Below, in pieces: positions 24,357-32,538 of a stretch of DNA of 43,877 bases (position 1 is its first letter; every line of letters starts with the position of its first letter). Position numbers and translations under genes: made by a program. The notes beneath the pieces were generated by a model. It saw only the letters and a program-made list of their open reading frames with translations, ran no database searches and was not told the origin of the DNA. Source of the DNA: Treponema sp. (lineage in GTDB: Bacteria > Spirochaetota > Spirochaetia > Treponematales > Treponemataceae); contig JAKSTQ010000018.1 in the NCBI GenBank assembly GCA_024402475.1, positions 1 to 43,877 on the forward strand, written 5' to 3'.

Positions 24357-24626
24357 ATGTCAGTAGGATTTATCGTTGACTTAATGAGAAGTGGTATCCA
24401 GGAAGTTTTGATGCTTGTTGCTCCTGTATTGGGGGCAGCTCTCATCGTCGGTTTGATTGTCGCAATTTTTCAGGCAACAACTTCCATTCAGGAACAGACT
24501 TTAACTTTTCTTCCAAAACTTATTGTAATTCTTATTGTTCTTGCACTTTTAGGCGGCTGGATGTTCAATTCAATGTCTGATTTTACAAAAACTTTATTTT
24601 CAAGAATTCCGGATATAGCAAAATAA
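24357..24626 (+). CDS. fliQ: Flagellar export gate protein FliQ
   Basis: An 89-residue protein of two membrane helices (about 15-40 and 52-75). The typical element GLIVAIFQATTSIQEQTLTFLPK lies between them. FliQ wraps the FliP/FliR pore. ATG 24357 follows AAAGGAG by seven bases. The stop codon directly abuts the fliR start. Confidence 0.95.
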   Translation: MSVGFIVDLMRSGIQEVLMLVAPVLGAALIVGLIVAIFQATTSIQEQTLTFLPKLIVILIVLALLGGWMFNSMSDFTKTLFSRIPDIAK

Positions 24627-25433
24627 ATGTTGGATAGAATCATAGCAAACGCAGCTGTATTTCTTCTCGTTGCAGTACGCACCTATGCTTTCTTGAGAAC
24701 TATTCCTCTTTTTTCGATGAGAAATGTTCCAACAGCTGCAAAGGTAGCACTTACAGCTTACGTTTCTTATCTTTTACTTCCACAGATTAATTATAATGTC
24801 TACGCGGATTTTATTGGTCCTGATACAGCATTTTCACTTTATTACTTTCTTGTTCTTGCTGGCGAAGCATTGATAGGAGTAATAACAGGATTTTACATTA
24901 CAATCATTTTTGCTGCATTCAGTACTGCAGGTCAGTTCTTTGCTTTTCAGATGGGCTTTTCTGCATCAGAAGTTTACGACTCAGTTTCGCAGGTAGAAAA
25001 TCCGTTAATGGGTCAGTATCTTAACCTGATTGCACTTTTGATTTTCCTTCAGAACGGTGCTTTCCAGAATCTTTTTATGAACGGGCTTGGTGCAAGTTTT
25101 AAGGCGTTGAGTGCATATTCACTTGTTACAGGTTACGAAAATCTTATTATGATTTTAATTAAAGGGCTTACAAAATTATTTGCAGATGCCCTTATTATCG
25201 CATTGCCTTTGATGGGAACTTTGCTTTTGGTTGCAGTTTCTCTTGGTATTCTTACTCGTGCAGCTCCTCAGATGAACCTTTTGTCAGAAAGTTTTCCGCT
25301 TACAATTTTGACTGCATTTTTTATTCTGACAGTTTCACTTCCTAATATCTGTGATTTCTTTTCCCGTGCATTTTATGCAGGTTTTACTCAGCTGGAACTG
25401 CTGTTTGCTTCTTTTGGAGGTAATCAGATATGA
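24627..25433 (+). CDS. fliR: Flagellar export gate protein FliR
   Basis: A 268-residue polytopic membrane protein. Recognisable parts are the N-terminal RTYAFLRTIPLFSMRNVPTAAK, the GEALIGVITGFYITIIFAAFSTAGQFFAFQMGFS stretch (positions about 84-117) and LGILTRAAPQMNLL near residue 208. FliR completes the FliP5-FliQ4-FliR1 pore. It begins at the base after the fliQ stop and overlaps flhB by four bases (ATGA), so its synthesis is coupled to both neighbours. Confidence 0.96.
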   Translation: MLDRIIANAAVFLLVAVRTYAFLRTIPLFSMRNVPTAAKVALTAYVSYLLLPQINYNVYADFIGPDTAFSLYYFLVLAGEALIGVITGFYITIIFAAFSTAGQFFAFQMGFSASEVYDSVSQVENPLMGQYLNLIALLIFLQNGAFQNLFMNGLGASFKALSAYSLVTGYENLIMILIKGLTKLFADALIIALPLMGTLLLVAVSLGILTRAAPQMNLLSESFPLTILTAFFILTVSLPNICDFFSRAFYAGFTQLELLFASFGGNQI

Positions 25434-26587
25434 CAGCAGCGCAGATAAATTTTAATGTGAATGAATGTACACGAACTGCATTAAAATGGTCACAGCTTGA
25501 CCTGCAGTGGTTTGCAGCAGAAGATGAAGGTCGTACTGAAGATCCTACTCAGACTCAGCTTGACAGGGCTCGTAAAGAAGGCCGCGTTGCAAAGAGTCAG
25601 GAATTCAACGGAGCGCTTGTTTTTCTTTTTGCAATAATTGTACTGATAATTTCTGCTTCAAGTATTTTTACAAAACTTCTTGAGGTTTATAAATTTTATT
25701 TTTCAAGAATAAATGAAAAAGGCGTTACACCATTTACACACATGGTGGTCTTTTTAAGATATTTTCTTTCGATTCTCCTGCCCATTGCAGTTGTTGCAGT
25801 TGTCGGTGGATTTCTTGCAAATATAGTTCAGAACAGAGGATTTCTTTTCAGTACAAAACCTATTACTCCAAAGTTCAATAAGATTCTTCCTCATATCGGA
25901 GATTACTTAAAACGAACTATGTTTTCTAAACTTGGAGTTTTTAACATCATAAAATCTGTAGGTAAAGTTGCCTTCATTTCGATTGTGTGTTTTAACATGA
26001 TAAAAAATAACCTTCCTGAAATTCTGGTTATGATTCAGGGACGGGGAGCTATAGCAGGATGTATTTCTCAGATTGCTTCAATGGCTTCTAAACTTTTGAT
26101 TTTTGCTGCAATTTTTTCTCTGGTTGTTGCTATTCCTGATTATTATTTTCAGCGTAAAGAATTCATGGAACAGATGAAAATGACACGTGAACAGGTTAAA
26201 CAGGAATACAAGGAAATGGAAGGCGATCCAGAAGTAAAAAGCCATCTGGAACAGGCAAAACGTCAGATGCTCAGTCGAAATATTCCAAAAGCCGTAGCAG
26301 AATCAGATGTTGTAATTACAAACCCGACCCATTATGCAGTTGCCTTGAAATATGATACGACTATTGATAATTCAGCACCAATAGTAAATGCAAAAGGGGA
26401 AGATGAACTTGCACAGACTATAAAACGCTTTGCAAGAGAAAATGATGTTCCTATAGTAGAGAACAGGCCGTTGGCTCGTGGACTCTATACAGATGTTAAA
26501 ATTGGTGATATAATACCAGATAACTATTGGACTGCCATTTCGATTGTATACTCGAAACTTGAAAAGTTCAAAAATTATAAGAAATAA
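25430..26587 (+). CDS. flhB: Flagellar export switch protein FlhB
   Basis: A 385-residue export-apparatus protein that switches substrate from rod/hook to filament type. The autocleavage site NPTH is intact at 298-301 (VVITNPTHYAVALKYD). Four membrane helices lie between about residues 60 and 240, with RTEDPTQTQLDRARKEG at 35-51 matching the usual N-terminus of the family. About 30 residues precede that point (MTAAQINFNV ... LQWFAAEDEG), an extension not found in enterobacterial FlhB. The cytoplasmic domain continues to VYSKLEKF near the end. Confidence 0.96.
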   Translation: MTAAQINFNVNECTRTALKWSQLDLQWFAAEDEGRTEDPTQTQLDRARKEGRVAKSQEFNGALVFLFAIIVLIISASSIFTKLLEVYKFYFSRINEKGVTPFTHMVVFLRYFLSILLPIAVVAVVGGFLANIVQNRGFLFSTKPITPKFNKILPHIGDYLKRTMFSKLGVFNIIKSVGKVAFISIVCFNMIKNNLPEILVMIQGRGAIAGCISQIASMASKLLIFAAIFSLVVAIPDYYFQRKEFMEQMKMTREQVKQEYKEMEGDPEVKSHLEQAKRQMLSRNIPKAVAESDVVITNPTHYAVALKYDTTIDNSAPIVNAKGEDELAQTIKRFARENDVPIVENRPLARGLYTDVKIGDIIPDNYWTAISIVYSKLEKFKNYKK

Positions 26588-26614
26588 TAATGTTGTTTGC
26601 TTGGGTGGGGACTT

Positions 26615-28759
26615 ATGGCTGACACAAATCTTGGTTTGCCTGTTGAAAGAAAAAGCATTTTCTCAATCATTTCGGAAAATCTCGTTCCGGTATTTTCTAT
26701 TCTCGTAATTCTCATGCTCATTGTTCCGCTGCCTGCCATTCTGCTGGATTTCTTTATGGCAATGAACATCGGGTTTTCAATTGTTATTTTACTTATTGTT
26801 TTCTATACACCTAAATCAAGTGCTTTCAGTTCGTTCCCACGTGTAATCCTTTTGCTTACGCTTTTCGGACTGGGACTTAACGTTTCTTCAACCCGTATGA
26901 TTCTTACAAAGGGAATTGAATTTGACGGGCGCATGGTTCGTACTTTCTCTAAATTTGTAGTCGGTAATGCAGATTCAGTTTCTGGTCTTATAGTAGGACT
27001 TGTAATCTTTATCATTCTTATTGTAATTCAGGTTCTGGTAATTACTAAAGGTGCAACCCGTGTTGCTGAAGTAGGCGCACGCTTTGCATTGGATTCCATG
27101 GCACAGAAAAACTTTGCTGTTGATAATGAACTTAGTACCGGTGCAATTACAGAAGAACAGGCCAGGGAAAAGCGCAAGCAGATTCAGCGTGAAAGTGACT
27201 TCTTCTCTGCAATGGACGGTTCGAGTAAATTCGTTTCAGGTAACGTTACTGCAGGAATCATAATTACTGTTGTAAACCTTCTTGCCGGATTGATTACAGG
27301 TGTACTGATCCGTCATGAACCAGTCCTCGAAGCTGCAAAACAGTATTGTTCACTTACAATCGGTGATGGTCTTTTAAGTCAGATTCCTTCAATGCTTTTG
27401 TCTTTCTCAACAGGTTTGATCGTTACAGGTAACAGTTCTGATCAGGTTGTTTCTAAAGATATCAAAGATAACTTTACGATTTCCGGCTGGGTATATGCAA
27501 TTGGTGGTGCTGTTATTGCTGCCATGGGACTTATGCCAGGAATGCCATGGTACCTTCTTATGCCGATGGGTGGCGTCAGTATTTTTGTCGGCGTTCGAAT
27601 GCTTGAGTCAGAAAAGAAAGAAAAAGTTAAGCAGCAGGAAGAAACAGCAAAGGCACAGGTTAAAAAGGCTCCTAATCCTGCAGATGCCAATAGTGTTGCA
27701 AAACTTGATCCTTTAAGCCTTGAACTTGGTTATGCACTTATTCCTCTTGTTAATGAAGAAAATGGTGCTGAACTTCTTGAACGAATTACAGGTATACGTA
27801 AAGACTGTGCAACTGATCTTGGTCTTGTCGTTCCAAAGATCCGCATTATTGATAATATGACTCTTGAGCCAAGTGAATATTCATTTAAGCTTAAGGGAAT
27901 TGAAATCGGTCGCAGCCAGTTAAAGCTTGGCTCGTACATGTGTATTAACACTGGTGGAGTAACAGAAGAAATCCAGGGAGAAGCAACCAAGGATCCTACA
28001 TTCGGAATGCCGGCAATCTGGGTTCCTGAAAGCCGCCGCGCAGATGCAGAAAGAGCAGGTTATGCTGTTGTCGATCTGCCTACAATTATTGCTACTCATC
28101 TTACAGAACTCATTCATACAAATGCTGCTGATATTCTCGGTAAGTCAGAAGTTAAACAGCTTATTGACAGAGTTAAGCAGGACAATCCAGTTGTGGTTGA
28201 TGAAGTATTTGATGTTGCTCATTACACTTACGGTCAGGTTGAAAAGATTCTTAAAAATCTTCTTCGCGAAAAAGTTTCTATCAGAAATCTTGAAACTATT
28301 CTTGATACACTTGCAAACTATAATCCTGCTCAGACAAACCTCTGGATTATTACAGAAAAAGTTCGTAAAGCTCTTGCCCTTCAGATTTGTCTCCAGTATG
28401 CAGATTCTGACAGAAAACTGCGTGTCGTAAGTCTTGGACAGGATTACACCGAACTCTTTGCAGATAAGGGAGTGTATCCAAATGACGGATCTAAACCTTA
28501 TGTAACTTTTGATCAGGTTGATCAGCGTAACTGGATTAACGATTCTTCAGCAGTAATTGCAGGTATCGAAAGTCAGGGCTTCCAGCCAATTATTATTGCT
28601 CCGGAAGAAGTTCGTATTTTTGTTAAACATTCTATTGAACAGGATATGCCTGGAACAATCGTACTTTCTGTTGATCAGATTATTGAAGTTGGAAATAAGA
28701 TTAATCTTGAAATATTGGGTCAAATTACAAAAAGTAATGGAGGGTCTTTAAATGGATAA
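26615..28759 (+). CDS. flhA: Flagellar export gate protein FlhA
   Basis: A 714-residue protein forming the nonameric export ring. The start is ATG 26615 after GGTGGGG; the open frame begins six codons earlier at a TTG that overlaps this ribosome-binding site. The first 330 residues hold about eight membrane helices and the FHIPEP-family loop with FALDSMAQKNFAVDNEL, KRKQIQRESDFFSAMDG and SKFVSGNVTAGI. The C-terminal cytoplasmic domain (about 365-714) binds chaperone-substrate complexes. It overlaps flhF by eight bases. Confidence 0.97.
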   Translation: MADTNLGLPVERKSIFSIISENLVPVFSILVILMLIVPLPAILLDFFMAMNIGFSIVILLIVFYTPKSSAFSSFPRVILLLTLFGLGLNVSSTRMILTKGIEFDGRMVRTFSKFVVGNADSVSGLIVGLVIFIILIVIQVLVITKGATRVAEVGARFALDSMAQKNFAVDNELSTGAITEEQAREKRKQIQRESDFFSAMDGSSKFVSGNVTAGIIITVVNLLAGLITGVLIRHEPVLEAAKQYCSLTIGDGLLSQIPSMLLSFSTGLIVTGNSSDQVVSKDIKDNFTISGWVYAIGGAVIAAMGLMPGMPWYLLMPMGGVSIFVGVRMLESEKKEKVKQQEETAKAQVKKAPNPADANSVAKLDPLSLELGYALIPLVNEENGAELLERITGIRKDCATDLGLVVPKIRIIDNMTLEPSEYSFKLKGIEIGRSQLKLGSYMCINTGGVTEEIQGEATKDPTFGMPAIWVPESRRADAERAGYAVVDLPTIIATHLTELIHTNAADILGKSEVKQLIDRVKQDNPVVVDEVFDVAHYTYGQVEKILKNLLREKVSIRNLETILDTLANYNPAQTNLWIITEKVRKALALQICLQYADSDRKLRVVSLGQDYTELFADKGVYPNDGSKPYVTFDQVDQRNWINDSSAVIAGIESQGFQPIIIAPEEVRIFVKHSIEQDMPGTIVLSVDQIIEVGNKINLEILGQITKSNGGSLNG

Positions 28760-29960
28760 CTTAAATCCTCGGTTTACAATAACCGGTAAAGACATATATG
28801 AAATTCGCGCAAAACTTTACGATCAGTATTTGAATAATTACGAGATCGTTGAAACTCATCCAGACTTAATCGGTGGCTTTTTAGGACTGTTTCAGAAAGA
28901 ATGTTTAACTGCAACTTATATTCTCGTTAACAGATCTTCTAAAACAGCTGCTGCAAAACAGGAAAATTTTGAACAGTCTAAAGATGAACTTTTGAATGCA
29001 CTTGCGCCAAAAGTTGATACAACAAAACAGATTGCAAATCTTGATAAAAAAATTGATGCACTTACAGAACTTATGTCTGACAGATTCGAAAACATGAATC
29101 AGGCTTCTGCAGTGGATCATAAAACCATTACAAGAATTGTAGACATGCTTGAAGAAAACGAATTTTCAAAATCATATATTAAAATGATTACTGATAAAAT
29201 TCGAAGTACTTTTTCTCTTGATGAACTTAATGATTTTGAAACAGTTGAAAAACAGGTTGTAGACTGGATCGGTGAAACCATTTCAATTGCAAAACCAAAA
29301 CATTACAGACCGCCTCATGTAATTTGTCTTGTTGGTCCTACAGGAGTAGGTAAAACAACAACAATTGCTAAAATTGCTTCCATTCTCATCAAACAGGCAA
29401 ATAAGAATGATGAAGAGCCGCCTGCAATTACACTTGTAGCTGCAGATACAATTCGTGTTGCCGCTCAGGATCAGCTTACTCATATCGGTCGATGTCTTGA
29501 TATTCCTGTTATGAAATCAGAAAATTCTGACGACCTTGCAAAAATTTACAAGCAGTGTAAAAGTTCAAATGACTACATCATTATTGATACCAGCGGACAC
29601 AGTCAGAATGATTCACTTAAACTTGCAGAACTCAAAGACAAAAAATTATCTGTAAACGGAATGCAGCCTGACATTAAACTGGTTCTGGCAGCTTCAACAA
29701 AAACCAAAGATCTTGCAACAATTTTGCAGAACTTTGAACCATTCAACTACAACAGTGTAATTGTTACAAAATGTGATGAAACAAGTCAGTACGGAAACAT
29801 TATCAGCGTACTTTATGAAAAGAATAAATCCATTGCATATGTTACTGATGGACAGAATGCAGCAAAGGACTTCAGAAAGGCCAGTGTTGTTGACTTCCTC
29901 ATAAGATTAAATGGATTTTCGGTAGACAGAACGCATATTGACGATAAATTTGGAGAATAA
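28752..29960 (+). CDS. flhF: Flagellar SRP-type GTPase FlhF
   Basis: A 402-residue SRP-family GTPase that sets the position and number of flagella. The N-terminal basic region (about 1-100) is followed by a helical N domain and the GTPase: P-loop GPTGVGKTTT (195-204), AADTIRVAAQDQL, DTSGHSQND in place of the usual DTAG, and TKCDET for guanine recognition. In spirochaetes FlhF places periplasmic flagella near the cell poles. It overlaps flhA and lies two bases before flhG. Confidence 0.95.
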   Translation: MDNLNPRFTITGKDIYEIRAKLYDQYLNNYEIVETHPDLIGGFLGLFQKECLTATYILVNRSSKTAAAKQENFEQSKDELLNALAPKVDTTKQIANLDKKIDALTELMSDRFENMNQASAVDHKTITRIVDMLEENEFSKSYIKMITDKIRSTFSLDELNDFETVEKQVVDWIGETISIAKPKHYRPPHVICLVGPTGVGKTTTIAKIASILIKQANKNDEEPPAITLVAADTIRVAAQDQLTHIGRCLDIPVMKSENSDDLAKIYKQCKSSNDYIIIDTSGHSQNDSLKLAELKDKKLSVNGMQPDIKLVLAASTKTKDLATILQNFEPFNYNSVIVTKCDETSQYGNIISVLYEKNKSIAYVTDGQNAAKDFRKASVVDFLIRLNGFSVDRTHIDDKFGE

Positions 29961-29962
29961 TT

Positions 29963-30844
29963 ATGGAAGATCAGATGGATGATTTGAGAAAAATCGTAAA
30001 GAAAGGGAAGTCAGGTTCACAGAATATCGACAATTCCCACAAAACCAGGATTATCGCCATTACCAGTGGTAAAGGTGGTGTTGGTAAAACAAACATTGCT
30101 GTAAACATGGCTATTTCTTATGCTCAGCTTGGAAAGAAGGTTATTCTTATTGACGGTGACCTTGGTATGGCTAACGTAAACGTTCTTCTTAATGTAGTAC
30201 CAAAATATAACCTTTTGCAGGTAATCAATAAACAGAAGACAATGCAGGAAATTATTCTTGATACAGAATTCGGTATTAAGTTTATTGCCGGTGCCAACGG
30301 TTTTTCTAAAATTGCAAACCTTAGCGTAGACGAGCTTGAATATTTTGCAAACCAGTTTTCTTCACTTGGAAATGCAGATATTATCATTATTGATACAGGT
30401 GCTGGTATTGCAAATAACGTATTGCAGTTTGTTGCTGCAGCTGATGAAGTTTATGTTGTAACAACACCAGAACCAACAGCAATTACAGATGCTTACGGTA
30501 TCATTAAAATTATTACAACTGAAATCATTGACCGGGAAATCAATATTCAGCTTCTGGTTAACCGTGTTCATTCTGCTGATGAAGGTAAACGAATTTCTGA
30601 CCGCATCATCAATATTGTTGCACAGTTCCTTAACTACAAAGTGAATTATGTGGGCTTTATTTACGAAGATCCGATTATTTCCCAGTCTGTAATCAGACAG
30701 AAACCGTTCATTATTTCATATCCGACTTCAAAGCCTGCAATGTGTGTAAAACACATTGTCGGACGAATTGAAAAAACTGATATCACCAATAATGAAGGTG
30801 TTTCAAGATTTCTTAAGAAATTTCTTGGAATGAAAAAGAATTAA
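29963..30844 (+). CDS. flhG: Flagellar number regulator FlhG (MinD-like ATPase)
   Basis: A 293-residue MinD/ParA-type ATPase that limits flagellar number together with FlhF. The deviant Walker A is SGKGGVGKTN (35-44), followed by LIDGDLGMANVNVLL and IIDTGAGIANNVL, and TTPEPTAITDAYG. The N-terminal MDDLRKIVKKGK corresponds to the short activator helix that stimulates FlhF in other species. The C-terminus ends SRFLKKFLGMKKN, an amphipathic helix suited to membrane binding. This is the 'orf304' position of treponemal operons. Confidence 0.93.
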   Translation: MEDQMDDLRKIVKKGKSGSQNIDNSHKTRIIAITSGKGGVGKTNIAVNMAISYAQLGKKVILIDGDLGMANVNVLLNVVPKYNLLQVINKQKTMQEIILDTEFGIKFIAGANGFSKIANLSVDELEYFANQFSSLGNADIIIIDTGAGIANNVLQFVAAADEVYVVTTPEPTAITDAYGIIKIITTEIIDREINIQLLVNRVHSADEGKRISDRIINIVAQFLNYKVNYVGFIYEDPIISQSVIRQKPFIISYPTSKPAMCVKHIVGRIEKTDITNNEGVSRFLKKFLGMKKN

Positions 30845-30916
30845 AAAATAAAAACTTTTTAATGCATTTTTTAGCATTATGGTATATAATTGTAATAATG
30901 GGAGGAAATTAAAAAG
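30845..30916 (+). promoter_or_regulatory. Intergenic gap with hairpin and promoter-like sequence before the fliA segment
   Basis: This is one of the largest gaps in the operon. It holds a small inverted repeat (TAATGC 30860-30865, GCATTA 30874-30879) and an extended -10-like TGGTATATAAT (30880-30890) without a clear -35. It could be an internal promoter that gives fliA independent expression. GGAGG (30901-30905) then precedes the next start. Confidence 0.3.
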
Positions 30917-31732
30917 GTGAAATCAAAGATAATTGGCGTCCTGGCAGGAATTGCCTTTATTCTTTCCTTTTTAACAGCCTTATTTTCCGGAGCAGGATTC
31001 TTAATTGCATTACTGCGAGGATGTGGTTTTGGAGTTGCCTTTGCAGCTCTTGGGGTGGGAATAAACTTTCTCTACAACAAATTTTTATCTGAGTCTCAAC
31101 CATCTGGTTCTATCGACGAAAATCAAAATCAGCCTGCACAGCCTGTTCCAGGAGCTAAAGTAAATCTTGTAGTCGGTGAAGAAGCACTTTCTGACGACGA
31201 AGACTCTCCCAAATTTACATTGACAGGTTCCAGTGCAATTCTTGGTTCTGGTGATAGAGAACAGGTTTCAAAACCAGCTCCTTCAGTTTCAGCCGGTAGT
31301 ACAGGAACTTCAGCAGCTTCTGCTTCAGAAAACAGATCAACTGTTGTGGAACAGATGCAGAAAGCAAATCAGGAGTCTGCAGCAGGTTCTGGTGATAATG
31401 CCGGATTTAGACCAGTTGCACTTGGTACTCCGGCACAAAATGAACCAACTGATGAATTTCCACCTATTGAAGGTATCCTGAATAATTCAGTGTTTTCACC
31501 TTCAAGGTCTGATGGAGATTCTTCTGAAGAACCGGATGTTGATGTTATTCCGGATTTAGGACCAGTTCACAAAAGCAGTGATGAAACTATCACTGACAGT
31601 GAATTTGCTTCAAACGGAAAAACTACAAGCAGGTTGAATGAAACCCGTTTTTCTGACGGTTCTTCTGCAGCAAGTAAAGATGCAAAATTACTTGCAGAAG
31701 CAATTAGAACGACACTTAAAAAAAGTGAATAA
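30917..31732 (+). CDS. Membrane protein with long disordered tail, unknown
   Basis: A 271-residue protein between flhG and fliA that I do not recognise. Two close membrane helices (about 5-27 and 29-52) are followed by a long Ser-, Pro-, Gln- and acid-rich tail, probably cytoplasmic and disordered, ending in a short helix (KLLAEAIRTTLKKSE). It starts at GTG 30917, eleven bases after GGAGG. Its place inside the flagellar operon suggests a motility-linked role, but no domain supports a specific one. Confidence 0.75.
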   Translation: MKSKIIGVLAGIAFILSFLTALFSGAGFLIALLRGCGFGVAFAALGVGINFLYNKFLSESQPSGSIDENQNQPAQPVPGAKVNLVVGEEALSDDEDSPKFTLTGSSAILGSGDREQVSKPAPSVSAGSTGTSAASASENRSTVVEQMQKANQESAAGSGDNAGFRPVALGTPAQNEPTDEFPPIEGILNNSVFSPSRSDGDSSEEPDVDVIPDLGPVHKSSDETITDSEFASNGKTTSRLNETRFSDGSSAASKDAKLLAEAIRTTLKKSE

Positions 31733-31743
31733 AAGGTGTGAGT

Positions 31744-32532
31744 ATGTCATCAACGCTTATTGACGAAAAGACAGAAGATGAACTTTGGTTAGAGTACAAA
31801 AAAACAAAGTCTCCTCAATTACGCGACAAGTTTGTCAGACAGTATATGCCGCTTGTAAAATATGTAGCCGGTAAACTTGCTGCTGGTATGCCTGCCAGTG
31901 TGGAATTTGATGACCTTGTAGGTTTTGGTCAGCTCGGCCTTCTTGATGCCATCGAAAAATTTGACCCGGAAAAAAACGTAAAATTTAAAACATATGCCGT
32001 AACCCGTATTCGTGGTTCTGTATTTGATGAACTTCGTCAGCTTGACTGGGTTCCTCGTTCAGTAAGACAGAAATCCCGCGAAATTGAAGATGCTATTGTT
32101 GACCTTGAATCTCGTCTTGGCCGCACAGCAAGTGATGCAGAAATTGCACAGCAGATGGGTGTTTCAGAAGAAGAATATCATCAGACAGTTATGAAAGTTT
32201 CAGGAACATCTGTGCTTTCCCTTAATGATGTCTGGTATTCCGGTAATGATAACGATCACATGTCGATCGGAGATTCAATTGAGTCCCCGGCAAGCCTTAA
32301 TCCGGATGTAATCGTTGAACGCGAAGAAATCCGTAAAGTTATCGTCGAAGCAATTGCCGAACTTCCTGAAAAAGAAAAAATGGTAATTGTTCTTTACTAC
32401 CATGAAGATTTGACATTTAAAGAAATTGCAGAAGTTCTTGAAGTAAGTGAATCACGCATTTCTCAGCTTCATACAAAAGCAAACCTTAGACTTAGAAGTA
32501 AGCTTACTAATTTACGAAAAGGAATCATGTAA
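31744..32532 (+). CDS. fliA: RNA polymerase sigma-28 factor FliA (WhiG/SigD type)
   Basis: A 262-residue sigma factor for late flagellar genes. Region 2 is clear (VKYVAGKLAAGMPASVEFDDLVGFGQLGLLDAI read as two parts, then KFKTYAVTRIRGSVFDELRQLDW), followed by region 3 (RTASDAEIAQQMGVS) and region 4 (LTFKEIAEVLEVSESRISQLH). ATG 31744 is preferred over GTG 31738 because AAAAGGTG (31731-31738) then sits seven bases upstream as ribosome-binding site. I saw no anti-sigma factor FlgM in the window. Confidence 0.95.
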   Translation: MSSTLIDEKTEDELWLEYKKTKSPQLRDKFVRQYMPLVKYVAGKLAAGMPASVEFDDLVGFGQLGLLDAIEKFDPEKNVKFKTYAVTRIRGSVFDELRQLDWVPRSVRQKSREIEDAIVDLESRLGRTASDAEIAQQMGVSEEEYHQTVMKVSGTSVLSLNDVWYSGNDNDHMSIGDSIESPASLNPDVIVEREEIRKVIVEAIAELPEKEKMVIVLYYHEDLTFKEIAEVLEVSESRISQLHTKANLRLRSKLTNLRKGIM

Positions 32533-32538
32533 GGTTAT

